A stretch of DNA of 64,000 nt from Streptomyces kurssanovii (GTDB taxonomy: Bacteria > Actinomycetota > Actinomycetes > Streptomycetales > Streptomycetaceae), in NCBI RefSeq assembly GCF_014649695.1, contig NZ_BMTN01000002.1, positions 310,001-374,000 on the forward strand, read 5' to 3'. Below the pieces are notes generated by a model. The model saw nothing but the letters and a program-made list of their open reading frames with translations. It had not been told where the DNA came from and searched no databases. Both the position numbers and the translations under genes were made by a program. Of the stretch, positions 1 through 8,552 are shown in pieces. Position 1 is the first letter of the stretch. Every line of letters starts with the position of its first letter.

Positions 1-490
1 CCTTGATGAAGGGCGCGTATGCGTAGGTCGTCAGCGGTCGATTGTCCGTGTCACGCAGCACGTAGTAGCGCTTCTTGCCTTTGGAGTCGACCAGCGTCAT
101 CCCAGCGAAGGACCGGCCGGTGGCTGCGACGGACTGCTCCATTCCATTCCAGCGCACGGGCGTGGTGAACCCTGCGGAGCCGGTGTTCTTGATTTCTCCG
201 TCCACGGTGAGGAACCCGCCTTCATCGCGACTTGCGGAGAAGACTGACATCACCACGCCGTCCTCGCCCTTGACCATCGCGATCGGTTCGGTGGGGATGC
301 TGGGTGCGGCCTCGGATCCAGCGCCGTTCTTGTCAGCGTCACTGGACGGGGCCGGGGCTGAGGACGAGGGCCCGCTCTGTTCGGGCTTGTCCCCGTCATC
401 ACCACACGCCGACAGAGTGAAGATCAATGCGGACGACAGCGTGGCTGCCACACCTGCCCGGCGCATGGTCCTCATGTGCCGCATGCTCAT
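1..490 (-). CDS. Putative secreted lipoprotein, 5' part only
   Basis: The gene reads leftward and runs off the window edge, so only the N-terminal 163 residues are seen. It opens with a basic stretch (MRHMRTMRR), a hydrophobic segment and a lipobox ending LSAC-G, so it should be a lipid-anchored exported protein. A Ser/Ala/Pro-rich linker follows, then a domain containing FAGMTLVDSKGKKRYYV that I do not recognise. The start at 490 was chosen because AAAGGA sits 9 nt upstream; ATGs at 484 and 475 are alternatives. It follows the tadG-like gene by 27 nt and is probably the last visible member of the tad operon. Tad loci of Streptomyces often carry an OmpA-like protein here, but no OmpA domain is visible in this part. 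Confidence 0.75.
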   Translation of the reverse strand, partial: MSMRHMRTMRRAGVAATLSSALIFTLSACGDDGDKPEQSGPSSSAPAPSSDADKNGAGSEAAPSIPTEPIAMVKGEDGVVMSVFSASRDEGGFLTVDGEIKNTGSAGFTTPVRWNGMEQSVAATGRSFAGMTLVDSKGKKRYYVLRDTDNRPLTTYAYAPFIK

Positions 491-517
491 CAATCCTGTT
501 CCTTTGCGCTCATCGGC

Positions 518-1147
518 TCAGTCCTCGGCCAGTCTGACGGTGAAAAGGTCTGCCATGTCCGGCAGCAGATCGGGCTCTTCGGGGTCGACGACCCACTCGT
601 CGGAGTCACAGAGCAGCTTGCCCGGTGAGGGCTTCTGCTCGTCCTCTTCCCCTTCTTCTTCGCCGGGCTCCGGGGCCGGGGTCTCCCCGGGCGTGAAGGT
701 GCAGCGCGGTTCGACCACGGCGGTGGCACGTGCAGTGGCGTGTTTGCTGCCGGTTCCCTCGATGATGCTGTCGCCCATCGAATTCTGGGACTCGACCTCG
801 ACCGTGAAGCCCCATCGGCCGTCGTTCAGCGGCGTGCAACCGTCGGCCACGGCTTCGTTCCGACCGGCGAAGTCGGCAGCCCGCGCGCAACCGTCCGGAG
901 TGCCTGGCGGTACCTCTCCGTCAAGGATTGCCTCCAGGTCGTCGAGGAGATCCGTCAGTTCGAGTTGATCCCGGGAATCCTGGGCCGCTGCCAGTGCGGC
1001 GGCGTCGGCGGCGGTCTGCGTGCCGTTGCGGGTCACGTCGGCCTGTCCGAAGGCCAGGAACACCAGGACCAGAAAGAGCAGCCCGACCACTGCCGCCATA
1101 TACAACGGTGTTGCCTGCCCACGGTCCTCCGCCGCTGGGGTGATCAG
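518..1147 (-). CDS. TadG-like pilus assembly pseudopilin
   Basis: This is a 209-residue protein with a short cytoplasmic head ending DRGQATPLY, one hydrophobic helix (about residues 18-38) and an extracytoplasmic domain rich in acidic residues near the C-terminus. The first part after the helix (TQTAADAAALAAAQ) is typical of TadG/TadE-like proteins of Tad pilus systems, which are thought to act as minor pilins or scaffold. No ATG or GTG lies in frame near the expected N-terminus. The likely start is CTG at 1147, overlapping the flp stop as CTGA, with GGAGGT 5 nt upstream inside the glycine codons of flp. Otherwise TTG or ATG near 1105 would remove the conserved DRGQ head. Last pilin-like gene of the operon. 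Confidence 0.78.
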   Translation of the reverse strand: MITPAAEDRGQATPLYMAAVVGLLFLVLVFLAFGQADVTRNGTQTAADAAALAAAQDSRDQLELTDLLDDLEAILDGEVPPGTPDGCARAADFAGRNEAVADGCTPLNDGRWGFTVEVESQNSMGDSIIEGTGSKHATARATAVVEPRCTFTPGETPAPEPGEEEGEEDEQKPSPGKLLCDSDEWVVDPEEPDLLPDMADLFTVRLAED

Positions 1148-1368
1148 CCGCCACCTCCACCCCCGCCATTGAGAACGGAGTTGATTTTCTCGGTGAAGGT
1201 GTCGGCGATCGAGCTGCCCATGTTCGTGTTCAGCAGCAGCACCACGATCGCCACCACCAGAATCGTGATCCCGACGTACTCGATCGACCCCTGCCCCCGA
1301 TCGTCGCGGAGTCCGTCCCGGCGGAGTCCGATCGCAGCCGCGACCTTGTGCAGGCCGAAGTCCCTCAT
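1144..1368 (-). CDS. flp: Flp-type major pilin (class IVb)
   Basis: The 74-residue product has a 27-residue leader, the processing site G-QGSIEY and one hydrophobic helix, IEYVGITILVVAIVVLLL. In Flp pilins the prepilin peptidase cuts after the Gly, leaving Glu at +5 and Tyr at +6; both are present. The protein ends in seven glycines. It should be the structural subunit of the fibre assembled by the upstream ATPase and TadB/TadC platform. GAGGGG precedes the ATG. A 187-nt gap with a small hairpin separates it from tadC, so it may also have its own promoter. Its stop overlaps the start of the tadG-like gene. Confidence 0.88.
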   Translation of the reverse strand: MRDFGLHKVAAAIGLRRDGLRDDRGQGSIEYVGITILVVAIVVLLLNTNMGSSIADTFTEKINSVLNGGGGGGG

Positions 1369-1443
1369 GGCGTACCCCTCGTTCCCCTTCGACGGACCGC
1401 TGGTTCATGTCGGTCCGGCCTCCCTCGCCGCTGATCACTCCAT

Positions 1444-1470
1444 GGAGTCTCCCGGCTACGCCGGGCCTCC
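1444..1470 (-). terminator. Small hairpin between tadC and flp
   Basis: GGAG-CCCGGC-GTA-GCCGGG-CTCC forms a short two-part stem in the 187-nt gap upstream of flp. It could be a partial terminator or RNA processing site that uncouples pilin expression from the assembly genes. There is no T-tract. Confidence 0.3.
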
Positions 1471-1555
1471 GAGGAGAATCTCCCACATTCGCTTGCGTGA
1501 GCGAAGACCGTTGGTCGAATCGCTCGTGAACCCTTCATCGCGGCAACCTCATCCC

Positions 1556-2446
1556 TCAGCCTCCGAAGATCGCGCCGAAGTCCACGTCGGCCGCGTAGTA
1601 GAAGCCCGCGACGATGAGGATCATCGTCCCGGGAAGCATGAAGCTCGTGACGATCAGCGTCGCCTTCGGGACGGCCTTCGCCGCCTTCCTTCTGGCGTTC
1701 TGGGCGTCGGTCCTGCGCATGTCGTTGGCGATCTGGATCAGGGTGTCGACGATCGGGGCGCCCAGTTCCTCCCCCTGCTGGAGCGCGGAGACGAACATGG
1801 AAACCTGCTCCGACTCGTTGCGGCGGCGCAATTGTTCGAAGGCCTCGCGCCGGCCCATGCCCATGTCCATCTGCCGGAGGGTGATGCGCAGTTCGTCGGA
1901 CCAGGGGCCCTCGTACTTCTCCGCGACGCGCTCCAGGGCCTGCCGGAAGCCGAGGCCGGCGGAGACGACGACGGCGAGTACGTCGAGGAAGTCGGGCAGG
2001 GTGCGTTCGATGTCGTCCCTGCGGCGGGCGATGGCCGCCCGGAGCAGGACGTCCGTCCAGAACAGGCCGTAGAGCAGGAACAGGACGGCGAGGACGACCT
2101 GCCCGTTCATGAGCATCCCGAAGGCGACGAGCCCGCCGAGGACCCCGTAGACGGCGCGGCGGGCCGCGTACCGGTCGACCGTCAGGCCGCCGGGGTTGCC
2201 GGCCATGTCGAGCCTGCGGCGGACGCGGTCGACGTGGCGCGGGCCCATCAGGCGCTGGACCGAGGGGGCCCAGCGCATGCCGAGGCGGTCGATGGCCATG
2301 CCCGGATAGCTGGTGCGGGTGGAGCCGACCTCCAGGGCGATGGCGAGGTCGCCGGGGAGCTTGGCCTCCGCCCGGTACATGCGTATGCCGAAGAAGACGC
2401 CGACGACGGCGACGCCGGTCACGGCGGCCAGGGCCAGTTGGAGCAT
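1556..2446 (-). CDS. tadC: Tad platform protein TadC (T2SSF family)
   Basis: This 296-residue polytopic protein has an N-terminal membrane helix, a hydrophobic pair around residues 95-130, a T2SSF/GspF domain beginning near TLPDFLDVLAVVVSAG (about residue 148), and a C-terminal membrane helix. T2SSF proteins form the inner-membrane platform that couples the TadA ATPase to pilin extrusion; Tad systems use a TadB/TadC pair. The gene follows tadB by 27 nt on the same strand. The motif LQQGEELGAPIVDTLIQIAND is characteristic of the family. Length and position match other actinobacterial Tad loci. Confidence 0.92.
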   Translation of the reverse strand: MLQLALAAVTGVAVVGVFFGIRMYRAEAKLPGDLAIALEVGSTRTSYPGMAIDRLGMRWAPSVQRLMGPRHVDRVRRRLDMAGNPGGLTVDRYAARRAVYGVLGGLVAFGMLMNGQVVLAVLFLLYGLFWTDVLLRAAIARRRDDIERTLPDFLDVLAVVVSAGLGFRQALERVAEKYEGPWSDELRITLRQMDMGMGRREAFEQLRRRNESEQVSMFVSALQQGEELGAPIVDTLIQIANDMRRTDAQNARRKAAKAVPKATLIVTSFMLPGTMILIVAGFYYAADVDFGAIFGG

Positions 2447-2473
2447 GCGGGTCCCCTCCCTTCTGGTCAGGTC

Positions 2474-3412
2474 TCAGATGCGGACGCGGGTCAGCCGGTT
2501 GATGAGGATGAAGCCGAGTGCGTACAGCCCGGCCGCGATCAGTACGGCGACGCGGCCGCCGAGTGCGCCGGTCATGTCCTCCAGTGCCCCGTCCCGCATG
2601 CCGTTGATGACGAGCAGGAAGCCGAGGCCCAGCACCGGGACGGCCACCGCCGTGACCTTGACCTGCGAGAGGAGGGTGGTGACCTCCCGGCGGGTCTCCT
2701 TGCGCTCCTCCAGGGTCTCGGTGAGGTTGCGCAGCGAGGTGACGATGGTGCCGCCCGCCCGGTTGGACAGGATCAGGGTGGACACGAGCACGGTGAGTTC
2801 GCGTGAGGGGAGGCGTTCGACGAGGTCGCCGAGGGCGTCGTCGAGGGAGCGGCCGAGGGCCAGTTGGTCGGCGACGCGGCGCAGTTCCTCGCGCGCCGGA
2901 TCGTCGAGTTCCTCCACGGCCATGCCGATCGCGGTGCGCAGGGCGAGCCCGGCCTGGGTGGCGTTGGCGAGAACCCGGGTGAGTTCGGGAAGCTGGCTGA
3001 TGAACGCCTCGGTGCGTTTGGCCCGCTGCCAGTTGAGGAAGCCGTTCGCGCCCCAGACGCCGATCAGGACGGCGAGCAGGCCGAAGAACGGCGCGAAGAC
3101 CGAGCCGACGACGAAGTAGAGCGCCAGCAGGGCGGCCACGACGTAGACGGCGTACTCCCCGGCGGTCAGTTCCAGGCCGGTCGCGGAGATGTTCCGCTCG
3201 ATGCGCCGGCCGAGCCGGGTGCCGCGGAGCCTGCGGTCCACTCCCGCGAAACGGCGCCGGCGTCCGCTCTCGAGCGCGAGTGGTCCGGACTGCGACATGC
3301 GGGCGACCAGCGCCTGGCGTTGCGCCTGGCCCACCGACCAGGAGCGCACGCCGAGGACAGCGAGTACGCAGCCGAGCAGCGTGACGCCGAGGGTCACCAG
3401 GGGCAGGTTCAT
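2474..3412 (-). CDS. tadB: Tad platform protein TadB (T2SSF family)
   Basis: This 312-residue membrane protein has a helix at residues 1-24, a central pair of helices (around VVAALLALYFVVGSVFAPFFG), a T2SSF domain with QLPELTRVLANATQAGLALRTAI, and two C-terminal helices. With TadC it should form the platform of the pilus machine. Its ATG overlaps the tadA stop (ATGA at 3409-3412), so translation is probably coupled. I see no defect in it. Confidence 0.92.
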   Translation of the reverse strand: MNLPLVTLGVTLLGCVLAVLGVRSWSVGQAQRQALVARMSQSGPLALESGRRRRFAGVDRRLRGTRLGRRIERNISATGLELTAGEYAVYVVAALLALYFVVGSVFAPFFGLLAVLIGVWGANGFLNWQRAKRTEAFISQLPELTRVLANATQAGLALRTAIGMAVEELDDPAREELRRVADQLALGRSLDDALGDLVERLPSRELTVLVSTLILSNRAGGTIVTSLRNLTETLEERKETRREVTTLLSQVKVTAVAVPVLGLGFLLVINGMRDGALEDMTGALGGRVAVLIAAGLYALGFILINRLTRVRI

Positions 3413-4815
3413 CGCGGGCGGTGCCCTTCCGGTGAGTGGCCGGTGCGTGGGTCGGGCACCGGGCTCAGGCCCGGTGGCACCCGGGTGGCGAGCTCCAGTT
3501 GCGACTCGCCGACCCCGAAGGCCGGCGGGATCGCCTCGCCCGCCATGTAGAGGCGTTCCGCGACCCGCCGCGGCAGCGGGAAGTACCGGAACCTGCCGTG
3601 TACGCGCCCGTCCCCGGCCGGCGGTTCCGCCTCGAACCGGCAGACGGTCACGAAGCGGTAGTCCTCACGGCCGTACGAGTCGACGACGGCGATCTCGGTG
3701 ATGCGGCGTGCCCCGTCCGCGTGCCGGGTCAGCTGGACGACGACGTCGACGGCGCTGTTGATCTGGTCGTGGATGGCCACGAACGGCAGCTCGACCTCGG
3801 ACATGGAGCTGAGCGTCTGGAGCCGCATCAGCGCGTCCTCCGCGCTGTTGGCGTGGACGGTGGCGAGCGAGCCGTCGTGGCCGGTCGACATGGCCTGGAG
3901 CATGTCGAGGGTCTCCCCGCCGCGCACCTCACCGACGATGATGCGGTCGGGCCGCATGCGCAGGGAGTTGCGTACGAGGTCGCGGATGGTGATGTGGCCC
4001 TTGCCCTCGACGTTGGCGGGACGGGACTCCAGGGTGATCACATGGGTCTGCTGGAGCCGTAGTTCGGCGGAGTCCTCGATGGTGACGATGCGTTCGCCGT
4101 CCGGGATGAGGCCGGACAGGGCGTTGAGGAGGGTGGTCTTGCCGGTGCCGGTCGCGCCGGAGACGATCACGTTGAACTTGGCGCGCACCAGGCCCGCGAG
4201 CAGCATCAGGATGTGCTCGTCGAGGGACCCGAGGCCGATCATCTCCTGGAGCGTGAAGGCGCGGGGGAAGCGGCGGATGGTCAGCACCGGGCCGGTCAGG
4301 GAGAGCGGCGGGATGATGACGTTGACCCGCTCACCGCTGGGGAGCCGGGCGTCGACCATGGGGTTCGCCTCGTCGACGCGTCGGTTGACGGTGGAGACGA
4401 TGCGCTCGATGGTCTGCATCAGCTGCTCGGTGGAGGAGAACCGCAGCGGCAGCTGCTCCAGCCGCCCGTCACGCTCGACGAAGACCTGTTCGGGGCCGTT
4501 CACCATGATCTCGCTGATGGACGCGTCCTCGAGGAGCGGTTCGAGGATGCCGAGGCCGAGCGCCTCGTCGACGACCCGCCGGACGAGGTGGGAGCGCTCG
4601 CCGGTGGACAGGACGGGGCCCTCGCGGCTGATGATGTGGCCGAGTACGCGCTCCAGACGGACCCGGCGTTCGGCGGCGGCGAGGGTGGACATCTCGGCGA
4701 GGTCGATCTCCTCGAGGAGCTTGGCCCGGTAGACGCCGACGAGCCGGCTCTCCTCGCTCTGGCCGTTCGCCGGCTCGGGGCCGTCGATGCGCTGGATGCG
4801 TGCGCGCAGGCTCAT
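3409..4815 (-). CDS. tadA: Tad secretion ATPase TadA/CpaF
   Basis: This 468-residue type II/IV secretion ATPase powers pilin assembly at the cytoplasmic face of the TadB/TadC platform. The N-terminal domain includes ISEIMVNGPEQVFVE (about 100-114). Walker A is GATGTGKT (220-227), an Asp box follows at TIEDSAEL, Walker B is DRIIVGEVRG (290-299), and the His box TGHDGSLATVHAN lies at 311-323. All catalytic motifs are intact. The last 60 residues are Pro/Arg/Gly-rich and probably disordered. It overlaps both neighbours by ATGA, in the middle of the operon. Confidence 0.96.
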   Translation of the reverse strand: MSLRARIQRIDGPEPANGQSEESRLVGVYRAKLLEEIDLAEMSTLAAAERRVRLERVLGHIISREGPVLSTGERSHLVRRVVDEALGLGILEPLLEDASISEIMVNGPEQVFVERDGRLEQLPLRFSSTEQLMQTIERIVSTVNRRVDEANPMVDARLPSGERVNVIIPPLSLTGPVLTIRRFPRAFTLQEMIGLGSLDEHILMLLAGLVRAKFNVIVSGATGTGKTTLLNALSGLIPDGERIVTIEDSAELRLQQTHVITLESRPANVEGKGHITIRDLVRNSLRMRPDRIIVGEVRGGETLDMLQAMSTGHDGSLATVHANSAEDALMRLQTLSSMSEVELPFVAIHDQINSAVDVVVQLTRHADGARRITEIAVVDSYGREDYRFVTVCRFEAEPPAGDGRVHGRFRYFPLPRRVAERLYMAGEAIPPAFGVGESQLELATRVPPGLSPVPDPRTGHSPEGHRPR

Positions 4816-5183
4816 CGTGTCGACTCCCTGTCGAGGGGCATGGTGGCGGACTTGGTGACGGTGCCGAAGCTGATGCCGGGGACCACGCCGGGAATGGTGA
4901 CCGTGACGTCGGCGGTGACCGCGTCGCCGTCCTGGCGGGCGGCGACGGAGGCGTCGAGCCAGGAGCTGAGCGCCTGCTGCCCCGCGGCCTGGGGGCTGGT
5001 CGTCGCCTCCTCCTGCGCGGCCACCCGCGCCGCGGCGCGGGCCGCGGTGCCGGCCTGCTGGGCCGCGTACACGGCGAGGCCCACCTGCACCGCGATCGTC
5101 ATCACGAAGAGCAGCAGGAACAGCCAGCCGCCGTATTCGACGGCACTCTGGCCGCGGTCGTCCCGGAGGTCCCGGCGTCTCAT
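4812..5183 (-). CDS. TadE-like pseudopilin, copy 1
   Basis: The product has 123 residues: a basic head, the motif DRGQSAVEYGGWLFLLLF and one transmembrane helix, followed by a small domain with [12 protein letters not shown]. This is the TadE-like layout: a minor prepilin with Glu at +5 of the mature helix. The start at 5183 is set by an ATGA overlap with the stop of the upstream tadE-like gene; longer open frame upstream is Arg/Gly-rich and overlaps that gene. The stop overlaps the tadA start. The signal differs from Flp in having QSAVE rather than QGSIE. Confidence 0.85.
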   Translation of the reverse strand: MRRRDLRDDRGQSAVEYGGWLFLLLFVMTIAVQVGLAVYAAQQAGTAARAAARVAAQEEATTSPQAAGQQALSSWLDASVAARQDGDAVTADVTVTIPGVVPGISFGTVTKSATMPLDRESTR

Positions 5184-5566
5184 GGCCCGTCCCTCCATTC
5201 GGCGGCCGCGCCCGCCCGGCCCCTGACCGTGATCGGCAGGTTGACGCCGGGGAACAGCAGCGGTACCTCGAGCGAGACCTCGGCCTTGTACAGGTCTCCG
5301 TCCGGCCCGCAGGTGACGGCCGCCGACCAGCCCCCGGTCAGGTCCTCCTCCGCGGCCGCCGCGCAGGCCGCCGCGCCGCCGCCCTCTGCCCGCGCCCCGG
5401 CGGCGACCGCCTTGTCCGCCGCGTTGCCCGCGAGCACGAACGTGTAGCCGACGAGTGCCGACTGCCACAGGACGGCCAGCGTCACGAGGATGATCGGCAC
5501 CATGCCGGTGAACTCGATCGCCGACTGGCCCCGGTCGTCCCGTATGCGCGGGGCGGGCGCCGTCAT
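5180..5566 (-). CDS. TadE-like pseudopilin, copy 2
   Basis: The product has 128 residues, with the prepilin-like motif DRGQSAIEFTGMVPIILV at residues 11-28, one membrane helix and a short extracytoplasmic domain containing two or three cysteines (AAACAAAAEED and AAVTCGPDG). The start at 5566 overlaps the cpaE stop as ATGA. Two adjacent tadE-like genes are usual in actinobacterial Tad loci and may form a heterodimer at the pilus base or tip. The cysteine pair could be a disulfide outside the membrane. Confidence 0.85.
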   Translation of the reverse strand: MTAPAPRIRDDRGQSAIEFTGMVPIILVTLAVLWQSALVGYTFVLAGNAADKAVAAGARAEGGGAAACAAAAEEDLTGGWSAAVTCGPDGDLYKAEVSLEVPLLFPGVNLPITVRGRAGAAAEWRDGP

Positions 5567-6798
5567 TTCGCGCGCCCGTGCCGGCGTCCGGACCCGAAGC
5601 GGCTCTGCTTCGCGTCCCCCTGCACGTCCTTGACCAGCCCCAGCTCGCCCGCCAGGGCCCACAGGGCCTGCTTGACGGAGGACTTGGCGTCGAGGTCCTG
5701 CATACGGCCCGCGTCGACGGCGCCCTGGAGCTCCTTGAAGTTCGCGGGGATCGCCGTGCGTGCCACCTTCGTGGCGGTGATCTTGGAGACGAGCGGCGGC
5801 TGGATCTCCGTGGTCCGCGTATGGCGGTTGACCACGATGATCGTCTCCTCCGCCTTGCGGATCTGGAGCCGGTCCCAGAGCCGCACCATCCGCTTGGTGG
5901 CCCGTACGGTCACCACGTCCGGCAGCGCCAGCAGCAGGGTGGTGTCGGCCGACTCGATGGCGGCGGCGTTGGCGGTGTTGACCTGCGTGCCGCAGTCGAC
6001 GACCACGGTCTCGTACCGCTGCCGCAGGGCGCCGAGGGTCTGCCGGACGAGCCGGTCGCTGACGTCCTCCGCGCGTTCACCCTCCGCCGGGGCGAGGAGC
6101 AGGGCCACGCCCGTCTCGTGGTTGAAGACGGCGTCCTGGAGGACCCGGGCGCCGATGTCCCGGATGGCCGCGAGGTCCACGATGGAGCGGCGGAACTGGA
6201 CGTCCAGGTACGAGGCGACGTCACCACCCTGGAGGTCGAGGTCGACGAGGGCGACGGAGTGACCGGAGGCCGCCGAGGCCAGGGCGAGCTGGATCGCCGT
6301 GACGGTCGTGCCGACGCCGCCCTTGGCGCCGCTCACGGTGACGACGGTGCCGCCCGGCCCGCCGAGCGCCGCCTCGGGACCGTGGCCGAGGTGCTGGCGT
6401 ACGCCCGCCGCCCAGCCGGCCGCCGCCTGGACGCGCTGCGCCAGCTCCTCGTACACGAGGGGGAGGGCGACGAGGCCGCGGGCGCCGGAGTCCATGGCCG
6501 CCGAGTACAGGCCCGGACTGGTGTCGGCGGTGACGAGCACGACGCCGACGGCCGGGAAGCGCAGGGCGACGTCCCGGATCAGTTCGAGGGCGGGCAGCGG
6601 CCCGATGCGCTCGTGGACCAGGACGACTTCCGGGAGTTCGTCGAGCGACTCGGCGGCGAGCCGGGCCAGCATGTCGACGAGCGAGGTGGAGTCGCCGACC
6701 GGTGGTGCCGGTTCCCCGTCGGGGAGCCGGCCCAGGAGGCTGACGATGGACCGGGCGGCGTCGGGGTCGCCGACGGCGGGGAGGATACGCGTCGTCAT
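5563..6798 (-). CDS. cpaE: CpaE/TadZ-like pilus localisation ATPase
   Basis: The 411-residue protein has an N-terminal receiver-like domain (residues 1-130, with VVLVTADTSPGLYSAAMDSGARG) and a MinD/ParA ATPase domain with deviant Walker A KGGVGTT (159-165), switch DLDLQGGD and VVVDCGT. The Asp that receiver domains phosphorylate is not obvious, as is usual for CpaE. Such proteins place the Tad machine in the cell. The ATG at 6798 has GAGGG upstream and lies 7 nt after the cpaB stop. The basic C-terminal tail (SGRRHGRAK) may contact membrane or partner. Confidence 0.92.
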   Translation of the reverse strand: MTTRILPAVGDPDAARSIVSLLGRLPDGEPAPPVGDSTSLVDMLARLAAESLDELPEVVLVHERIGPLPALELIRDVALRFPAVGVVLVTADTSPGLYSAAMDSGARGLVALPLVYEELAQRVQAAAGWAAGVRQHLGHGPEAALGGPGGTVVTVSGAKGGVGTTVTAIQLALASAASGHSVALVDLDLQGGDVASYLDVQFRRSIVDLAAIRDIGARVLQDAVFNHETGVALLLAPAEGERAEDVSDRLVRQTLGALRQRYETVVVDCGTQVNTANAAAIESADTTLLLALPDVVTVRATKRMVRLWDRLQIRKAEETIIVVNRHTRTTEIQPPLVSKITATKVARTAIPANFKELQGAVDAGRMQDLDAKSSVKQALWALAGELGLVKDVQGDAKQSRFGSGRRHGRAK

Positions 6799-6805
6799 CC
6801 GGCCC

Positions 6806-7519
6806 TCACTTGTTCTTGTCTTCTGAGAGGTCGTAGCTGCCGTCACCGGGCCGCAGGGTGGTGGGGCTCCCGTCGGGCAGCAGGGCCAGGCGCACGTGCT
6901 CGGCGAAGGACTCGGCGTAGGCGACGCGCTGGGCGTCCGCCGTGTTCAGCGCGAAGGTGATGGGCACCGCCTCGCGCGGGGCGTTGCCGCGGTCGCCGCT
7001 CCTGCGGTCGAGGGCGGTGAGCTCTCCGACGTCGATGACCTTGGCGTTCGCGACGATGAGCCGGGACTGGTCGGTGCCGGAGTCGTTCTGCGCGGCGAAG
7101 GTGGCGAAGATGTTGACCAGATTGCCCGGCCGGATCTTTCCGGCCACGCCGGTCGCCGCGTCGATCATGATGGCGATCTCCTGCTGACCGCTCTCCAGCT
7201 CCGGCTTCTGCACGATCATGTCGCTCTGGAGCAGGGATCCACCACGCAGCTCGGTCACGGCGATCTTGCCCCGCACTACGCCGAGGTCGGTCACCGCGCT
7301 CCGGGACAGCCAGCGTTCGGGTATCGACACCTTCTCGAACTGCGCGGCCTCGAGCGGTGTGTAGGGGGCTATGTCGCTCTTGACGCGGTAGGCGGTGGTC
7401 TCGGGTCCGACCTTCGAGTTCACGTCGGCGATCACGGTGAGCACGCCGGCGAACGCGGCGATGCCGCAGACGACCGAGAGCAGAATCAGGAGAACGCCGC
7501 GGCGCTGCCGTGAATTCAT
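6806..7519 (-). CDS. cpaB: CpaB/RcpC-like pilus protein (SAF domain)
   Basis: This 237-residue protein has one N-terminal membrane helix (residues 9-30) and an SAF domain (about 44-105, starting YRVKSDIAPYTPLEAAQF), then an RcpC/CpaB-type region with IRPGNLVNIFATF. In Gram-negatives it stabilises the secretin; in Gram-positives it probably acts in the envelope around the pilus channel. GAGG lies upstream of the ATG. It is the first gene of the continuous tad operon. About 170 nt lie between it and the gene upstream. Confidence 0.88.
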   Translation of the reverse strand: MNSRQRRGVLLILLSVVCGIAAFAGVLTVIADVNSKVGPETTAYRVKSDIAPYTPLEAAQFEKVSIPERWLSRSAVTDLGVVRGKIAVTELRGGSLLQSDMIVQKPELESGQQEIAIMIDAATGVAGKIRPGNLVNIFATFAAQNDSGTDQSRLIVANAKVIDVGELTALDRRSGDRGNAPREAVPITFALNTADAQRVAYAESFAEHVRLALLPDGSPTTLRPGDGSYDLSEDKNK

Positions 7520-7688
7520 GGGTGGGACGACCTCGTTCGATGACGTGGGACGAATGGGGCGGACGGTACGGACGCGGCAGACACGGCGGGGCCGGCGGAA
7601 GCGGTCGGTGCGGTGGACGACGCGGCGCGGGCGACGGCTGAGGCGGCGGCCGTGGTGGTGGTCACGGCAGGCGGCCGGGCGTGGCTGT

Positions 7689-8552
7689 TCATGGCCCCGC
7701 GGTCAGCGCCCTGGTCGCCCCGGTGCGGCTGGAGGCGGCCGTGAGCGGGGCGGAGCAGAAGCCGCAGCGGTCACCGATGAGTTGGATGCCGCACCATGTG
7801 CACACCTCTCGCCGTACGGAAGAGACCAGTTGGTAGAGGACCGAGATGTCGGGGATGAACGCGGCGAACTCGATCAGCCGTCCCGTCCCCCACCAGCGCG
7901 CGGAGTCCTGGGGCAGCGGGACCTCGTGGAGCTGCTGCACGCGCCAGGCCGGGGCGAGGGTGCCGGTCACCCATTCCGACTGGAGCTGCCCTCTGGCGAC
8001 GATCAGCTGCGTGGCGAAGTCGGGCCCTGCCAGCCGGCCGCCCCCGCCGAGCTTGACCATCTGGGGCCGGGGGCCGGCCAGCACACCGAACTGGGTCCCC
8101 GGCATCCACGACTTGGCGTGGGAGGTGAGGCTCACCGGGATGCGGTCGAGCCGGGCGACGGAGCCGAGCAGGGCGCCGGCGTAGATGTAGTGGGAGAGCA
8201 GCCGGGCGGCGGAGGCGATGACTCCGGCGCCGAAGTCGCAGATCGACAGCTGCCGTAGCTGCCGGGCGAGCACGGCGACGCCGAGCGGCGGCAGGTCGAG
8301 CCCCAGCAGGGCGATGCGGTCGCTCTCCAGCACGGCGCGGACCGTGTGCAGCCGGCGCTGGTGGGCGGCGGGGAGCGAAGCCGGGTAGAGCCCGACGACG
8401 TAGCCGTGCTGCTCGAGCAGGACGCTCATGTCGCTGAGCGCGGCGTCGAGGGGAGCCTCCTCCGGCGGGTGGAGCAGGGCGGCGGTGGGCGTCTGTCGAT
8501 CGGTGGGCGGTAGCACCAGGTCGGCGCTCGTGACTGCTATTGCGGTCGGCAC
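7689..8552 (-). CDS. Conserved protein with C-terminal zinc ribbon
   Basis: I do not recognise a characterised family. The 287-residue product lacks membrane helices and a signal peptide. Near its C-terminus two CxxC pairs (CTWCG and CGFCS, about 13 residues apart) form a probable zinc ribbon. The rest is mixed alpha/beta with LLGLDLPPLGVAVLARQLRQL. The start at GTG 8552 has GGGGA 6 nt upstream; GTG 8579 is an alternative. It lies on the same strand just upstream of the tad operon, so a regulatory or assembly role with the pilus is possible but unproven. Confidence 0.75.
   Translation of the reverse strand: MPTAIAVTSADLVLPPTDRQTPTAALLHPPEEAPLDAALSDMSVLLEQHGYVVGLYPASLPAAHQRRLHTVRAVLESDRIALLGLDLPPLGVAVLARQLRQLSICDFGAGVIASAARLLSHYIYAGALLGSVARLDRIPVSLTSHAKSWMPGTQFGVLAGPRPQMVKLGGGGRLAGPDFATQLIVARGQLQSEWVTGTLAPAWRVQQLHEVPLPQDSARWWGTGRLIEFAAFIPDISVLYQLVSSVRREVCTWCGIQLIGDRCGFCSAPLTAASSRTGATRALTAGP

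Noticed and set aside
740-2806. Plus-strand open frame opposite the tad genes
   Set aside because: It is a shadow of flp, tadC and tadB with no recognisable product.
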